From: a virus
Length of the DNA: 26,948 bases
IMG/VR virus record: IMGVR_UViG_3300010354_000514
Location: 1 to 26,948 of that record
Strand: one strand, 5' to 3'
Shown here: in pieces, positions 5,177 through 12,536 of the stretch
Layout: each line of letters opens with the position of its first letter
How positions within the stretch are numbered: position 1 is the first letter of the stretch
Notes under the pieces: generated by a model
What the model was told of the DNA's origin: nothing
The model's database searches: none
Seen by the model: only the letters and a program-made list of their open reading frames with translations
Translations under genes and position numbers: made by a program

Positions 5177-5756
5177 GTTAACTATTTACCAAGCGTACAA
5201 AGCAAAACCGCAGGTAGTAACTACTTTTTTGACTGCTTTTATGATAGAGTTTTGTTCTATTTACAAAATAGACGATAATAAAAGCCTTTCAGATGACGAA
5301 ATAAAAGAATGCGTACAAATACTTATAAATGATTATAAGTTTCTTAAAAAGGATGATTTTTTAGTATTTCAGCGCAGAGCAAAAAGAGGTTTATATGGTA
5401 ATTTATTTGGATACTTTGATATGCCTACATTTTTTCAGATGTTAGAAAGTTATTGCCAAAGCCGAGTGGAAGAAGCTACAAAGATTAATAAGGTTAAAGT
5501 AGCTGAATTAAATAGAGAGCCTATTTCAGAAAAAACACAAAAGCTAATAAAGGAAACCATTGAAAAACTAAAACCCAAAAAAGTAATTCAAGAAAGCAAT
5601 TATAAACAAACAGAAGAAGAAAAACTACATTCTGAATGGCATAGAGAGTTCTATAAACTTTCAAACGGTAGGCAATTTTTAGAAATTGAAGGCAAAAAAA
5701 TGAATGTAAATGAGTACATCAATCATAAATTTATATCTAATCAAGCTCAAAGTTAA
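5115..5756 (+). CDS. hypothetical protein, probable replication-associated, 213 aa
   Basis: It begins MSELVKFQGSNELSAVIQSD. Conserved-looking features are a helical core with SLSDDEIKECVQILIND, then FLVFQRRAKRGLYGNLFGYF followed by a helix ending in YCQSRVEEA, and a charged coiled region with KLKPKK. I recall this kind of protein from Bacteroidota phage replication modules, where its biochemical role is undefined; it could be a helicase loader or initiator-like factor. It has no Walker or polymerase motif. The start overlaps the preceding gene by 62 bases; the next methionine in frame is at about residue 43, so the given start is preferred. Confidence 0.65.
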   Translation: MSELVKFQGSNELSAVIQSDKLTIYQAYKAKPQVVTTFLTAFMIEFCSIYKIDDNKSLSDDEIKECVQILINDYKFLKKDDFLVFQRRAKRGLYGNLFGYFDMPTFFQMLESYCQSRVEEATKINKVKVAELNREPISEKTQKLIKETIEKLKPKKVIQESNYKQTEEEKLHSEWHREFYKLSNGRQFLEIEGKKMNVNEYINHKFISNQAQS

Positions 5757-5925
5757 CGGGTTTAAAACAGCTTGTTCAATAGTAGGCAAAGAACCCTTTA
5801 ACGTGAAAGACTACGAAATGAGAATTAAAGCGTCTTATTATCAGGGTAGGAAAAATATCCGAGAAAGAGATAAATTTGAGGTTATAGGCTTTGAAATTAT
5901 AAAAGCTAATATAGGACTTATTTAG
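5710..5925 (+). CDS. hypothetical protein, 71 aa
   Basis: The only early start is the ATG at 5710, inside the previous gene; the next ATG is about 36 codons in. The protein begins MSTSIINLYLIKLKVNGFKT and ends with IGFEIIKANIGLI-like hydrophobic residues. Its end lies just short of early promoter 3 (the dyad begins at 5921 and overlaps the last codons). No domain is recognised. The large overlap makes the exact start uncertain. Confidence 0.5.
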   Translation: MSTSIINLYLIKLKVNGFKTACSIVGKEPFNVKDYEMRIKASYYQGRKNIRERDKFEVIGFEIIKANIGLI

Positions 5926-5980
5926 AATTATTCTAAATTGCAAATAAGTATTGACAAGTGTAAATAAATACCTAAATTTG
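5921..5980 (+). promoter_or_regulatory. Early-type promoter 3 with perfect upstream dyad
   Basis: TTTAGAATTATTCTAAA at 5921-5937 is a perfect inverted repeat with 7-base arms and a 3-base centre. After 13 bases comes TTG (5951-5953), then 19 bases, then TAAATTTG (5973-5980). This is the best copy of the three early sites. It would drive 6009-7132. Confidence 0.8.
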
Positions 5981-6008
5981 AATTATAAACTTAAAAAAAA
6001 TAAAAATT

Positions 6009-6290
6009 ATGAAAAAAGTAATTGTAAGAGCCAATGGCGCAGGTGTATTTTTTGGCGAATTAAAAGAAAAAAATGGTACAGAAGTTACAATGTGTAATGT
6101 GCGTAAATTATTTTATTGGGATGGTGCAGCAGCTATCGAGCAGTTGGCAGTAGATGGTACATCAAATCCTGATGGTTGCAAGTTTACAATTATTGTCGAT
6201 GAGATGACAATTACCAATGTATTACAAATTATTCCTTGCACAGAGAAAGCTATTAAATCACTTACAAGCGTAAAAGTATGGAAAAGATAG
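6009..6290 (+). CDS. Phage protein of unknown function (DUF6948-like), 93 aa
   Basis: It begins MKKVIVRANGAGVFFGELKE and contains LFYWDGAAAIEQLAVDG and IIPCTEKAIKSL near the end. This sequence of motifs (VIVR..AGVFFGEL, a W.GA..L.QLA centre, IIPCTEKA) matches a small family widespread in phages that I recall as DUF6948; its function is unknown. It is the first gene after early promoter 3 and overlaps the repeat-protein gene by 13 bases. Confidence 0.7.
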   Translation: MKKVIVRANGAGVFFGELKEKNGTEVTMCNVRKLFYWDGAAAIEQLAVDGTSNPDGCKFTIIVDEMTITNVLQIIPCTEKAIKSLTSVKVWKR

Positions 6291-6883
6291 ATAGATTTTT
6301 AGCAATAAGCGATGGCTCTGGCGATGGCTCTGGCTCTGGCTATGGCGATGGCTCTGGCTATGGCTATGGCTCTGGCGATGGCTATGGCGATGGCTCTGGC
6401 TCTGGCTATGGCGATGGCTCTGGCTCTGGCTATGGCTTATTAACCTACAATTGCCAAAAAGTATATAAAATTGATGGTATTGAAACTATTGTGACTTTTA
6501 TTAAAGGAAATGTAGCAAAAGGTTTTATAGTTAATGGTGATTTAACTTTAACTGATACTTATATAGTTAAAATAGGTAATTACTTTGCTCACGGTAAAAC
6601 TATTCGAGAAGCTCAAAGAGATGCGGAAAACAAGCATTTTGACAATATTGATGTAGATGAAAAGATTAAGTTATTTAAAGAGGTTTACCCAGATAATAAC
6701 GCTAAAATAAAAGCCATTGAGTTATTTAATTGGCACGCTAAACTAACTGGCAGCTGTGAGCAAGGTAGATTATCTTTTTGTAAAGATAGAGCAATTGATA
6801 TTAATACAGATAGTTTTACTATTGAAGAATTTAAAACTTTAGTAAATGGACAATATGGTAGTGATATTATAAATAAATTATGA
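6278..6883 (+). CDS. Repeat protein: Gly-Ser/Asp/Tyr tract plus DUF7666-like domain
   Basis: After MEKIDRFLAIS, residues 12-53 are 21 uninterrupted dipeptides, each Ser, Asp or Tyr followed by Gly. The rest is a globular domain starting YNCQKVYKIDGIETIVTFIK and including GNVAKGFIVNGDLTLTDTYI and YFAHGKTIREAQ, which I recall as DUF7666, a phage and Bacteroidota domain of unknown function. A second helical part follows, with INTDSFTIEEFKTLV near the end. The repeat is encoded by nearly pure GGC-NNT hexanucleotides, so its length can probably change by slippage. Role unknown. Confidence 0.75.
   Translation: MEKIDRFLAISDGSGDGSGSGYGDGSGYGYGSGDGYGDGSGSGYGDGSGSGYGLLTYNCQKVYKIDGIETIVTFIKGNVAKGFIVNGDLTLTDTYIVKIGNYFAHGKTIREAQRDAENKHFDNIDVDEKIKLFKEVYPDNNAKIKAIELFNWHAKLTGSCEQGRLSFCKDRAIDINTDSFTIEEFKTLVNGQYGSDIINKL
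6311..6436 (+). repeat. Hexanucleotide repeat tract encoding (S/D/Y)G dipeptides
   Basis: Twenty-one consecutive six-base units of the form TCT, GAT or TAT followed by GGC. Every glycine codon is GGC except where the tract ends, so the DNA is far more uniform than the protein requires. The tract has a higher G+C content than the surrounding DNA and lies inside the 6278-6883 gene. Confidence 0.95.
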
Positions 6884-7038
6884 AACGAACCCTTAACCAC
6901 CGAGCCTTAACACCTATCAAAACAGATAGCTTAATACAGGCAAAGAAGCAGTGCCGAGCAAAAGGTATAAAGTACCGAGTAATAGAAAATATTTTATTTA
7001 TAGAACAATCAAAACAAAAACGTTATGAAACTACTTAA
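6880..7038 (+). CDS. hypothetical small basic protein, 52 aa
   Basis: It begins MKRTLNHRALTPIKTDSLIQ and ends EQSKQKRYETT. It is strongly basic, with a central QAKKQCRAKGIKYRVIEN-like helix-strand segment, perhaps RNA- or DNA-binding. The start overlaps the previous stop by four bases and the end overlaps the next gene by 14. Function not recognised. Confidence 0.6.
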   Translation: MKRTLNHRALTPIKTDSLIQAKKQCRAKGIKYRVIENILFIEQSKQKRYETT

Positions 7039-7132
7039 AATAACTTTATACCCTATTTTAACTCTTTTAGGAATATACATAGGGACAATAACAGCGTGTT
7101 ATTTATTTTCACTTTTTAGCGATAAGTTTTAA
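7025..7132 (+). CDS. Small single-span membrane protein, 35 aa
   Basis: It begins MKLLKITLYPILTLLGIYIG; residues about 5-31 are hydrophobic, then the chain ends LFSDKF. It would form one membrane helix with a basic N-terminus. It overlaps the previous gene by 14 bases, and the operon ends here, two bases before the dyad of the terminase promoter. Equal in length to the membrane peptide at 1117-1224 but without clear similarity. Could be a small inhibitor of host membrane functions; this is a guess. Confidence 0.55.
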   Translation: MKLLKITLYPILTLLGIYIGTITACYLFSLFSDKF

Positions 7133-7134
7133 AA

Positions 7135-7166
7135 TTTAGATTAGTCTAAAAAAAATGTTACCTTTG
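7135..7166 (+). promoter_or_regulatory. Promoter of the packaging operon with overlapping dyad
   Basis: TACCTTTG at 7159-7166 is the TAnnTTTG box, with TTTA (7135-7138) 20 bases upstream. The perfect dyad TTTAGATTAGTCTAAA (7135-7150) covers that upstream box, a position that would suit repression. Its half-sites resemble those of the early dyads but the centre is 4 bases between TTTAGA arms instead of 5. Confidence 0.65.
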
Positions 7167-7188
7167 TTGAAAATATCAATTGAAATCA

Positions 7189-7488
7189 ATGCCATTTGTA
7201 AAAGGTAAAAGCGGAAACGAAAAAGGAAAACCAAAGGGAGTAAAGTCGGGTAAGACTTTGATACTTGATACTTTTTGTCAGGACATCATTGAGGGCGGTA
7301 TAGAGCGTTTTAATGATTCAATGAACAAGTTAGCCGAAAAGAATCCTAAAATGTATGTAGACGCTTATTTGAGCTTATTAGAATATGTTAAACCAAAATT
7401 AGCACGACACGATACAACGGTTGATACTAAAGGCGAATTGACTATTAAGTGGGAAGAAACAAAAACTTACGAGAAAGAAAAAGAATAA
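7189..7488 (+). CDS. terS: Terminase small subunit, putative
   Basis: I start at the ATG at 7189; an in-frame TTG at 7180 is possible. The 99-residue protein begins MPFVKGKSGNEKGKPKGVKS, the GKSGNxxGxPKG motif shared by DUF5681-type phage proteins that precede large terminases. A helical middle (MYVDAYLSLLEYVKPKLA) follows, and the C-terminus is acidic and basic (KWEETKTYEKEKE). It would recognise the packaging site and load the large subunit encoded directly downstream. Assignment rests on the motif and position. Confidence 0.7.
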   Translation: MPFVKGKSGNEKGKPKGVKSGKTLILDTFCQDIIEGGIERFNDSMNKLAEKNPKMYVDAYLSLLEYVKPKLARHDTTVDTKGELTIKWEETKTYEKEKE

Positions 7489-7514
7489 TTTTCTAAACGA
7501 TACCGAGAAAACAA

Positions 7515-8815
7515 GTGATTTTAACTAAAAAGCAAACAATAGCCCTCGATTTACTTGAAGACAAAAATACACGTCAGATAGTATTCGGGGGCGGCTAAAT
7601 GGGGCAGGTTCAGCTAAATCCTTTTTAGGATGTTATTGGATTTTAAAAAGTGCTATTCGTTACCCAAAAACACGTTGGCTTATAGGGCGTGCTGTTTTAA
7701 AAACTTTAAAAGATACTACATTGAACTCTTTTTTTGACGTTTGCACGCTTCAAGGCTTAAAAGCAGGGGAACACTATACATACAACGCTCAATCGAACAT
7801 TATAACGATGTTTAACGGTTCTACAATTCTTTTAAAGGATTTAGAGCAATATCCAAGCGATCCTAATTTTGACGAGTTGGGATCATTAGAGATAACTGGT
7901 GCTTTTGTCGATGAAGTTAATCAGATAACCGAAAAGGCTTGGAATATAGTAAGGTCAAGGATAAGATACAAGTTAGACGATTATGACTTAATACCTAAAA
8001 TGTTAGGCACTTGTAACCCTGATAAAGGATTTATATACCAAAATTTCTATAAACCGTTTAAAGATGGCACGCTTGACAATGATAAGGCGTTTGTTCAAGC
8101 ATTAGTAACGGATAATCCATTTATAAGTGAATATTACATAGAAAACTTAAAGTCTTTAGACAAAATAAGCAAAGAGCGTTTACTATTTGGTAATTGGGAA
8201 TATAATAACAACGACCTTGCATTGATTGAATACGACGCTATTACAGACCTTTATACAAACGAACAAGCAAAAGGTGGGAATTTGTACATTACTGCAGATA
8301 TTGCACGATATGGGGCGGATACAAGTGTAATATGCATATGGAATGGTTTTAAGTGTGAGCAAATTATAGTTAGAAGTAAAGAAAATGTTAAAGAAATAGC
8401 AGATTTAATAAAAGGATTAGCAAGTGTTAAAGCAATACCAATGAGCAGGATAGTTGTGGATTCCGATGGTGTAGGCGGTGGCGTAGCGGACATATTAGTT
8501 TGTAAAAACTTTATTAATAATTCAAAAGCACTTAAAGGTAATTATGTTAATTTAAAATCAGAGTGTTATTATATGCTATCTGAAAAAATTAATAAGAGAG
8601 AGATATACGTTAAATGCGATGACATTGAAATTAGAAAGAAACTCAATGAAGAACTTGAATACGTTTGGAGACATAACCCTGATAAAGATACAAAGTTGGC
8701 TGTAATGCCTAAAGAAAAAGTAAAAGAAAAGTTAGGTAGAAGCCCTGACATATCAGACGCTCTTATGATGAGAATGTACTTTGAACTAAACAGTCAGGAC
8801 TTTTTCGTGATATAG
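7515..8815 (+). CDS. terL: Terminase large subunit, reading frame interrupted in Walker A
   Basis: The product couples ATP hydrolysis to DNA packaging and cuts concatemers. The upstream frame (GTG at 7515) reads ILTKKQTIALDLLEDKN, then RQIVFGGG, and meets TAA at 7596-7598. The rest continues in the -1 frame from about 7598 as NGAGSAKSFLGCYWILK, completing the P-loop. Downstream are Walker B (GAFVDEV), the CNPDKGFIY coupling region and an RNase H-like nuclease with Asp motifs in YITADIARYGADTS, VVDSDGVGGG and SPDISDALMMRMYFE. Everything except the frame is intact. Without the break the protein would be about 430 residues, normal for the family. Read alone, the downstream part has its first start (TTG) at 7721 and lacks the P-loop. 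Explanations are a sequencing or assembly error, a mutant, or recoding. Confidence 0.85.
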
Positions 8816-8816
8816 A

Positions 8817-8851
8817 TTTGCTAAAAATTTTAGTAAAAATTAGTATATTTG
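8817..8851 (+). promoter_or_regulatory. Late-type promoter before the portal gene
   Basis: TTTG (8817-8820) is followed by the dyad CTAAAAATTTTAG (8821-8833), a partial second copy TAAAAATTAG (8834-8843) and TATATTTG (8844-8851). The spacer is 23 bases here, longer than at the other late sites, because the element is partly duplicated. The portal ATG is 16 bases downstream. Confidence 0.65.
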
Positions 8852-8867
8852 TTGTAAATTCTTATAT

Positions 8868-10145
8868 ATGAATATATTTCAAAAGGCTTTCAATGCAATA
8901 TTTGGCGAAACAGTAGCTAATAAATTAAACCAAGCTATATATCAATTATTTAACGGATATTTTTTTACACTATCGAGAAACAAAGAAACATTTGTAAAAG
9001 AAGGGTATCAAAAAAATATATCTGTATATTCAGCAATTAAGTTAATAGCAGGTAAGGCAGCAAACGCAGAATTTTACGCTTATACTTATAAAGGCGATAA
9101 AAAGGAAAAACTTCCTGCTATTCATTACGCTAATAAGATTTTAAAAAAGCCGAATGAATTACAACGTATGCAGCAATTTATTGAAGCCGGTGTAAGTTGG
9201 TTGCAAATAACAGGCGATGTATATATATATAAATTACCTTTTGTTACAGGGCAGGACAAAGGAAAAGTTAATAAACTTTATTATCTACCTGCTCAATATG
9301 TAGAAATTATTGGAGGTGGAATAGCAGAGCCAGTAACAGGCTACAAAATGACAATAGGTGACCAAACTGTATTTTTCAAAAAAGATGAGGTTGTACATTT
9401 GTCTTATTTCAACCCGAATTATGGAATTGATGGACAACAATTATACGGGCAAAGTCCATTAGAAGCTGCCTTAAATACTGTTCAATCAAGTAACGAGGGA
9501 ATGAATACTAAAATTAAATCATTCTTAAATGGCGGTGTACACGGCTTATTAACAAGTGCTGACAAAGACCAAACTATATCGGTAGAGCAAATGAGCCAAG
9601 TACAAGAAATGATTCATCAAAAGATTACAGGTTCTGCAAATGCAAAAGGTATTACTGCAACGCCTGCAATGTTAAACTACCAACAAATAGGAATGTCACC
9701 CGCTGATTTAGAAGTTATTAAATCTATTCAGTTTGACGAGGAAATGATATTAAAGGCTTTTGGAATTGACCCTATTTTATTTTCAAAAGATTCTGCAAGT
9801 TATAACAACAAAAAAGAAGCCTCTAAAACTTTGGTTTATAACGTAATTGTTCCGATACTTAATTTAATGTGTGAACTTTATACAGATTGTTTTAATGACC
9901 CGAATGTATTTATAGGTTATGATATTTCACACTTTGAGGAAACACAACAAGACTTAAAAACACAAGTCGAAATGCTTGACAAGGCGTGGTGGATAAGTCC
10001 GAATGAAAAACGTGAAATGATGGCAAAAGAGAAAAGTTTAGATATTTTAATGGATAAAATATACATTCCGAGTTCTTATGTTCCAATTGATGAGGTTTCA
10101 GTACCATTAGATGCTAATTTGAAAAACTTTGATTACAAAGACTAA
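8868..10145 (+). CDS. Portal protein (HK97-like family)
   Basis: The 425-residue protein forms the dodecameric ring at the capsid vertex through which DNA passes. Family features are SVYSAIKLIAGKAANAEFY near residue 52, a HYANKILKKPNELQRMQQF segment, SWLQITGDVYIY, and YGQSPLEAALNTVQSSNEG before the long pore-forming helices. The C-terminal region includes LKAFGIDPILFSKD. Length suits the family. It is directly preceded by a late-type promoter and overlaps the next head gene by one base. Confidence 0.93.
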   Translation: MNIFQKAFNAIFGETVANKLNQAIYQLFNGYFFTLSRNKETFVKEGYQKNISVYSAIKLIAGKAANAEFYAYTYKGDKKEKLPAIHYANKILKKPNELQRMQQFIEAGVSWLQITGDVYIYKLPFVTGQDKGKVNKLYYLPAQYVEIIGGGIAEPVTGYKMTIGDQTVFFKKDEVVHLSYFNPNYGIDGQQLYGQSPLEAALNTVQSSNEGMNTKIKSFLNGGVHGLLTSADKDQTISVEQMSQVQEMIHQKITGSANAKGITATPAMLNYQQIGMSPADLEVIKSIQFDEEMILKAFGIDPILFSKDSASYNNKKEASKTLVYNVIVPILNLMCELYTDCFNDPNVFIGYDISHFEETQQDLKTQVEMLDKAWWISPNEKREMMAKEKSLDILMDKIYIPSSYVPIDEVSVPLDANLKNFDYKD

Positions 10146-10945
10146 TGACCGACAAAGACATAACCAAACTGTCAAAAGAATGGGAAACTTTAGCCGAAAA
10201 ACTTTATTTATTAGGCTATAAGAAGTTTTCAGTAGCTTTAAGAAAGTCCATTGAGCCTTTGATTAATTATATTGAAACCACAGGAGTATATCCTATTGAA
10301 TTGGCTAATCTTTTAGTTACTCAAATACCTATAAGCACAGCGATGAATGAGTTTGTACCATTGGTGGCAGATAGGACAGCTAAAAACTTCTATAAAAGTT
10401 ATCTTAAATTTTTGCCCGAAAGCGCAGGTATAGCAGTTGGGTTTTCAAGTGAAGCGTTTACGGCAGGAATGACAGAATACTTAAACACAGTAGGTTTAAA
10501 GCATATAACAGAAATCACAGATACTACTCGTAAATTGGTTAACCAAGCGTTTAGAGATTCATTAGAAAATGGCGAAACTACTGCGCAATTAGTTAAAAGG
10601 ATTGAGAAGTACACAGGAATGGGAAAGTCAAGGGCGATGCTAATTGCAAGGACTGAAACTTTAATGAGTAGTGCAAAGGCAAAGGAACTACAAGAACAAG
10701 AATATACTTTTGAAATGGATGTTTTGTGGATTCACGACGCACCAAACGAACCGAGAAGTTGGCACGTTAATTTAAATAGACAAGTAAGACAAGGCGATAA
10801 ATTTAAAGTAGTAAGTCCCGATGGTGTTACGTTTATGAAATATCCGGGAGACCCTGCGGGTGGAATTATAAATAATGCCAATTGCAAATGTACCCATATA
10901 TACAAGGTAAAACGAGATAAAGAAGGCAATCCTATAAATAAATGA
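10145..10945 (+). CDS. SPP1 gp7 / Mu F-like head morphogenesis protein
   Basis: The 266-residue protein begins MTDKDITKLSKEWETLAEKL. Its C-terminal half holds the family core: KSRAMLIARTETLMSSAKAK, then MDVLWIHDAPNEPRSWHVNL with RQV, and a closing NNANCKCTHIYKV with paired cysteines. In SPP1 and Mu the homologue is a minor capsid protein bound to the portal and needed for assembly or early ejection. The gene lies immediately after the portal, its canonical place, with a one-base overlap. Confidence 0.9.
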   Translation: MTDKDITKLSKEWETLAEKLYLLGYKKFSVALRKSIEPLINYIETTGVYPIELANLLVTQIPISTAMNEFVPLVADRTAKNFYKSYLKFLPESAGIAVGFSSEAFTAGMTEYLNTVGLKHITEITDTTRKLVNQAFRDSLENGETTAQLVKRIEKYTGMGKSRAMLIARTETLMSSAKAKELQEQEYTFEMDVLWIHDAPNEPRSWHVNLNRQVRQGDKFKVVSPDGVTFMKYPGDPAGGIINNANCKCTHIYKVKRDKEGNPINK

Positions 10946-11757
10946 AAATCCTATTTATAACCTGTTTTTACAACCGACCGCAAATAAGTAAACTTTATTT
11001 GTTAGGACTTGAACGATTAAAAAAGGTACACGATTTAGATGTACTTGTTTATTGTTCAGATGAGGAAAGTTTAAGGTTATGCGAAAATGAGGGAATAACA
11101 CACTATTATTATGAGAATTTGCCATTAGGTAAAAAGCACAACGAGTTATACAATGAAGCGATAAAAAAAGATTACGATTATATTATACATTCAGGCGACG
11201 ACAATGTAATGAGCGATAATTTGTTTAGTCTTTATATTAATGAGTTTAAAAAAGGTAGCGAATACATTAAAACAAAAGGACTTTATTTTTACAAAGATGG
11301 CAGGGTATTAGAATTTCAACCTGAAAATACATTTGGTGCTTTTAGAGCGTTTAAAGTTTCAATGTTAAATGATTTAGTTAGCTGTATAGTTACCTTTACT
11401 GAAACCTTATGCGTTGCCGGTAGAACTTATGAACAAGGGGGTAAGTATAAAATGCCTAAATACCAAGCCGAATATTATGTAAAGAAAAACAAGGCAAACA
11501 ATTTAATTGAAACAGAATTAGAATTGTACGATGATAATATTAATTTTGGTTTAGACTTTTCGAGTGAAAGCACAATATTAGAAGCGAGGGTAAAAGAAAC
11601 AATAGTATCTACCATTAAGCCTGAAATTATAGACTTTAAAAGCAGTCAAAATATATGGAAGTTTGAAAAGTATTACACAATGTGTAAGGATGCTAAAAAA
11701 GAAGAAATATATCGGATAATAGGCGAAGCCGAAAAGGAATATTTACATAGTTTGTAG
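10942..11757 (+). CDS. Glycosyltransferase-like protein in the head module
   Basis: The 271-residue protein begins MKILFITCFYNRPQISKLYL, the start of a GT-A type Rossmann-like fold (FITCFYNRP, then a conserved helix). DYDYIIHSGDDNVMSDNLF (residues 78-96) carries a DDN stretch at 86-88 in the position of the metal-binding DxD motif. There is no membrane segment. It overlaps the preceding head gene by four bases and is followed by a strong terminator, so it is expressed with portal and head proteins. It could glycosylate virion proteins such as capsid or fibres. Sugar donor and acceptor are unknown. Confidence 0.7.
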   Translation: MKILFITCFYNRPQISKLYLLGLERLKKVHDLDVLVYCSDEESLRLCENEGITHYYYENLPLGKKHNELYNEAIKKDYDYIIHSGDDNVMSDNLFSLYINEFKKGSEYIKTKGLYFYKDGRVLEFQPENTFGAFRAFKVSMLNDLVSCIVTFTETLCVAGRTYEQGGKYKMPKYQAEYYVKKNKANNLIETELELYDDNINFGLDFSSESTILEARVKETIVSTIKPEIIDFKSSQNIWKFEKYYTMCKDAKKEEIYRIIGEAEKEYLHSL

Positions 11758-11774
11758 TTTTAAGTTTGTTTTAA

Positions 11775-11802
11775 GCCTTACAGAAATGTAGGGCATTTTT
11801 TT
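11775..11802 (+). terminator. Intrinsic terminator after the glycosyltransferase-like gene
   Basis: GCCTTACA (775-782 of this kilobase) pairs over eight positions with TGTAGGGC (787-794) around a GAAA tetraloop, followed by A and seven T residues. It is one of the cleanest terminators in the window and separates the portal operon from the protease-capsid operon. Confidence 0.88.
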
Positions 11803-11807
11803 GCTAT

Positions 11808-11839
11808 TTTGATAATTGCTAAAATTTTTAGTAAATTTG
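11808..11839 (+). promoter_or_regulatory. Late-type promoter of the protease-capsid operon
   Basis: TTTG (11808-11811), 20 bases, then TAAATTTG (11832-11839). The 13-base dyad CTAAAATTTTTAG (11819-11831) abuts the TAAATTTG box. The protease ATG follows 13 bases later. Confidence 0.75.
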
Positions 11840-11852
11840 TTTAAAAATATGT

Positions 11853-12536
11853 ATGCAGTTTAAACAAGTTTCACACGAGATAAAAGAGTTAGACGATGCC
11901 AAAGGTATTGTAGTGGCTTACGCAAGTGTATATAACAACATCGATTCAGATGGAGAAGTTATTATGCAGGGTGCTTTTACTAAAACGGTTAACGAAAATT
12001 TTAAAAGAATTAGAGTATTAAAAGACCACGACCCTCGTATTGGTTTAGGCGTTCCTTTAAGTTTAAACACAGCAGACCCTTATGGCTTATTAACTACTAC
12101 TCAATTTAACCTTAAAAAAGAGGTTTCAAGGGATATGTACGAAGATATCAAATTGTTTTTGGCTAATGGGTTAAATGCAGAGTTAAGCATAGGATTTCAA
12201 ACAATAAAAAGCACAGAAGAGCAAAACGAAGAAATGGAAGTGGAAAAGATTACAGAGGTTAAACTTTGGGAATACTCGTTTTTATCTAACTGGGCAGCAA
12301 ACGAAAAAGCCATAGTGCAAAATGTAAAATCGAAGGATAAGTTTATGGAGTTATTGGTAGAGATGTACAATTTACCGTATTCAGATAGTAGACTTATTCA
12401 AGTTGAAAATATATTAAAATCACTTGATAAAAATGAGCCGTTAGAAGATAACACTCAAATTTTAGAGCCGATTGACCAAGTAAAAGAATTGTATAATCAT
12501 TTAAAATTAAGAGGAATTATTAAAAATGGAAATTAA
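11853..12536 (+). CDS. HK97-type prohead protease
   Basis: A 227-residue serine protease that cleaves the capsid protein's scaffolding domain during maturation. It begins MQFKQVSHEIKELDDAKGIV and has the family pattern YASVYNNIDSDGEVIMQGAF, a catalytic histidine in KDHDPRIGLG (H59), a catalytic serine in NAELSIGF (S112) and LWEYSFLSNWAAN. The C-terminal third beyond about residue 160 is a helical extension that may be a scaffold-interacting tail. It directly precedes the major capsid gene with an 11-base overlap, the canonical order. Confidence 0.93.
   Translation: MQFKQVSHEIKELDDAKGIVVAYASVYNNIDSDGEVIMQGAFTKTVNENFKRIRVLKDHDPRIGLGVPLSLNTADPYGLLTTTQFNLKKEVSRDMYEDIKLFLANGLNAELSIGFQTIKSTEEQNEEMEVEKITEVKLWEYSFLSNWAANEKAIVQNVKSKDKFMELLVEMYNLPYSDSRLIQVENILKSLDKNEPLEDNTQILEPIDQVKELYNHLKLRGIIKNGN

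Noticed and set aside
6311-6436. CRISPR-like or minisatellite array
   Set aside because: The units are six bases, contiguous and in frame within a protein; there are no spacers.
7584-7604. Programmed -1 frameshift in the terminase by a slippery heptamer
   Set aside because: The sequence before TAA (TTC GGG GGC GGC) does not fit X_XXY_YYZ, and re-pairing in the -1 frame would be poor. Error or mutation is simpler.
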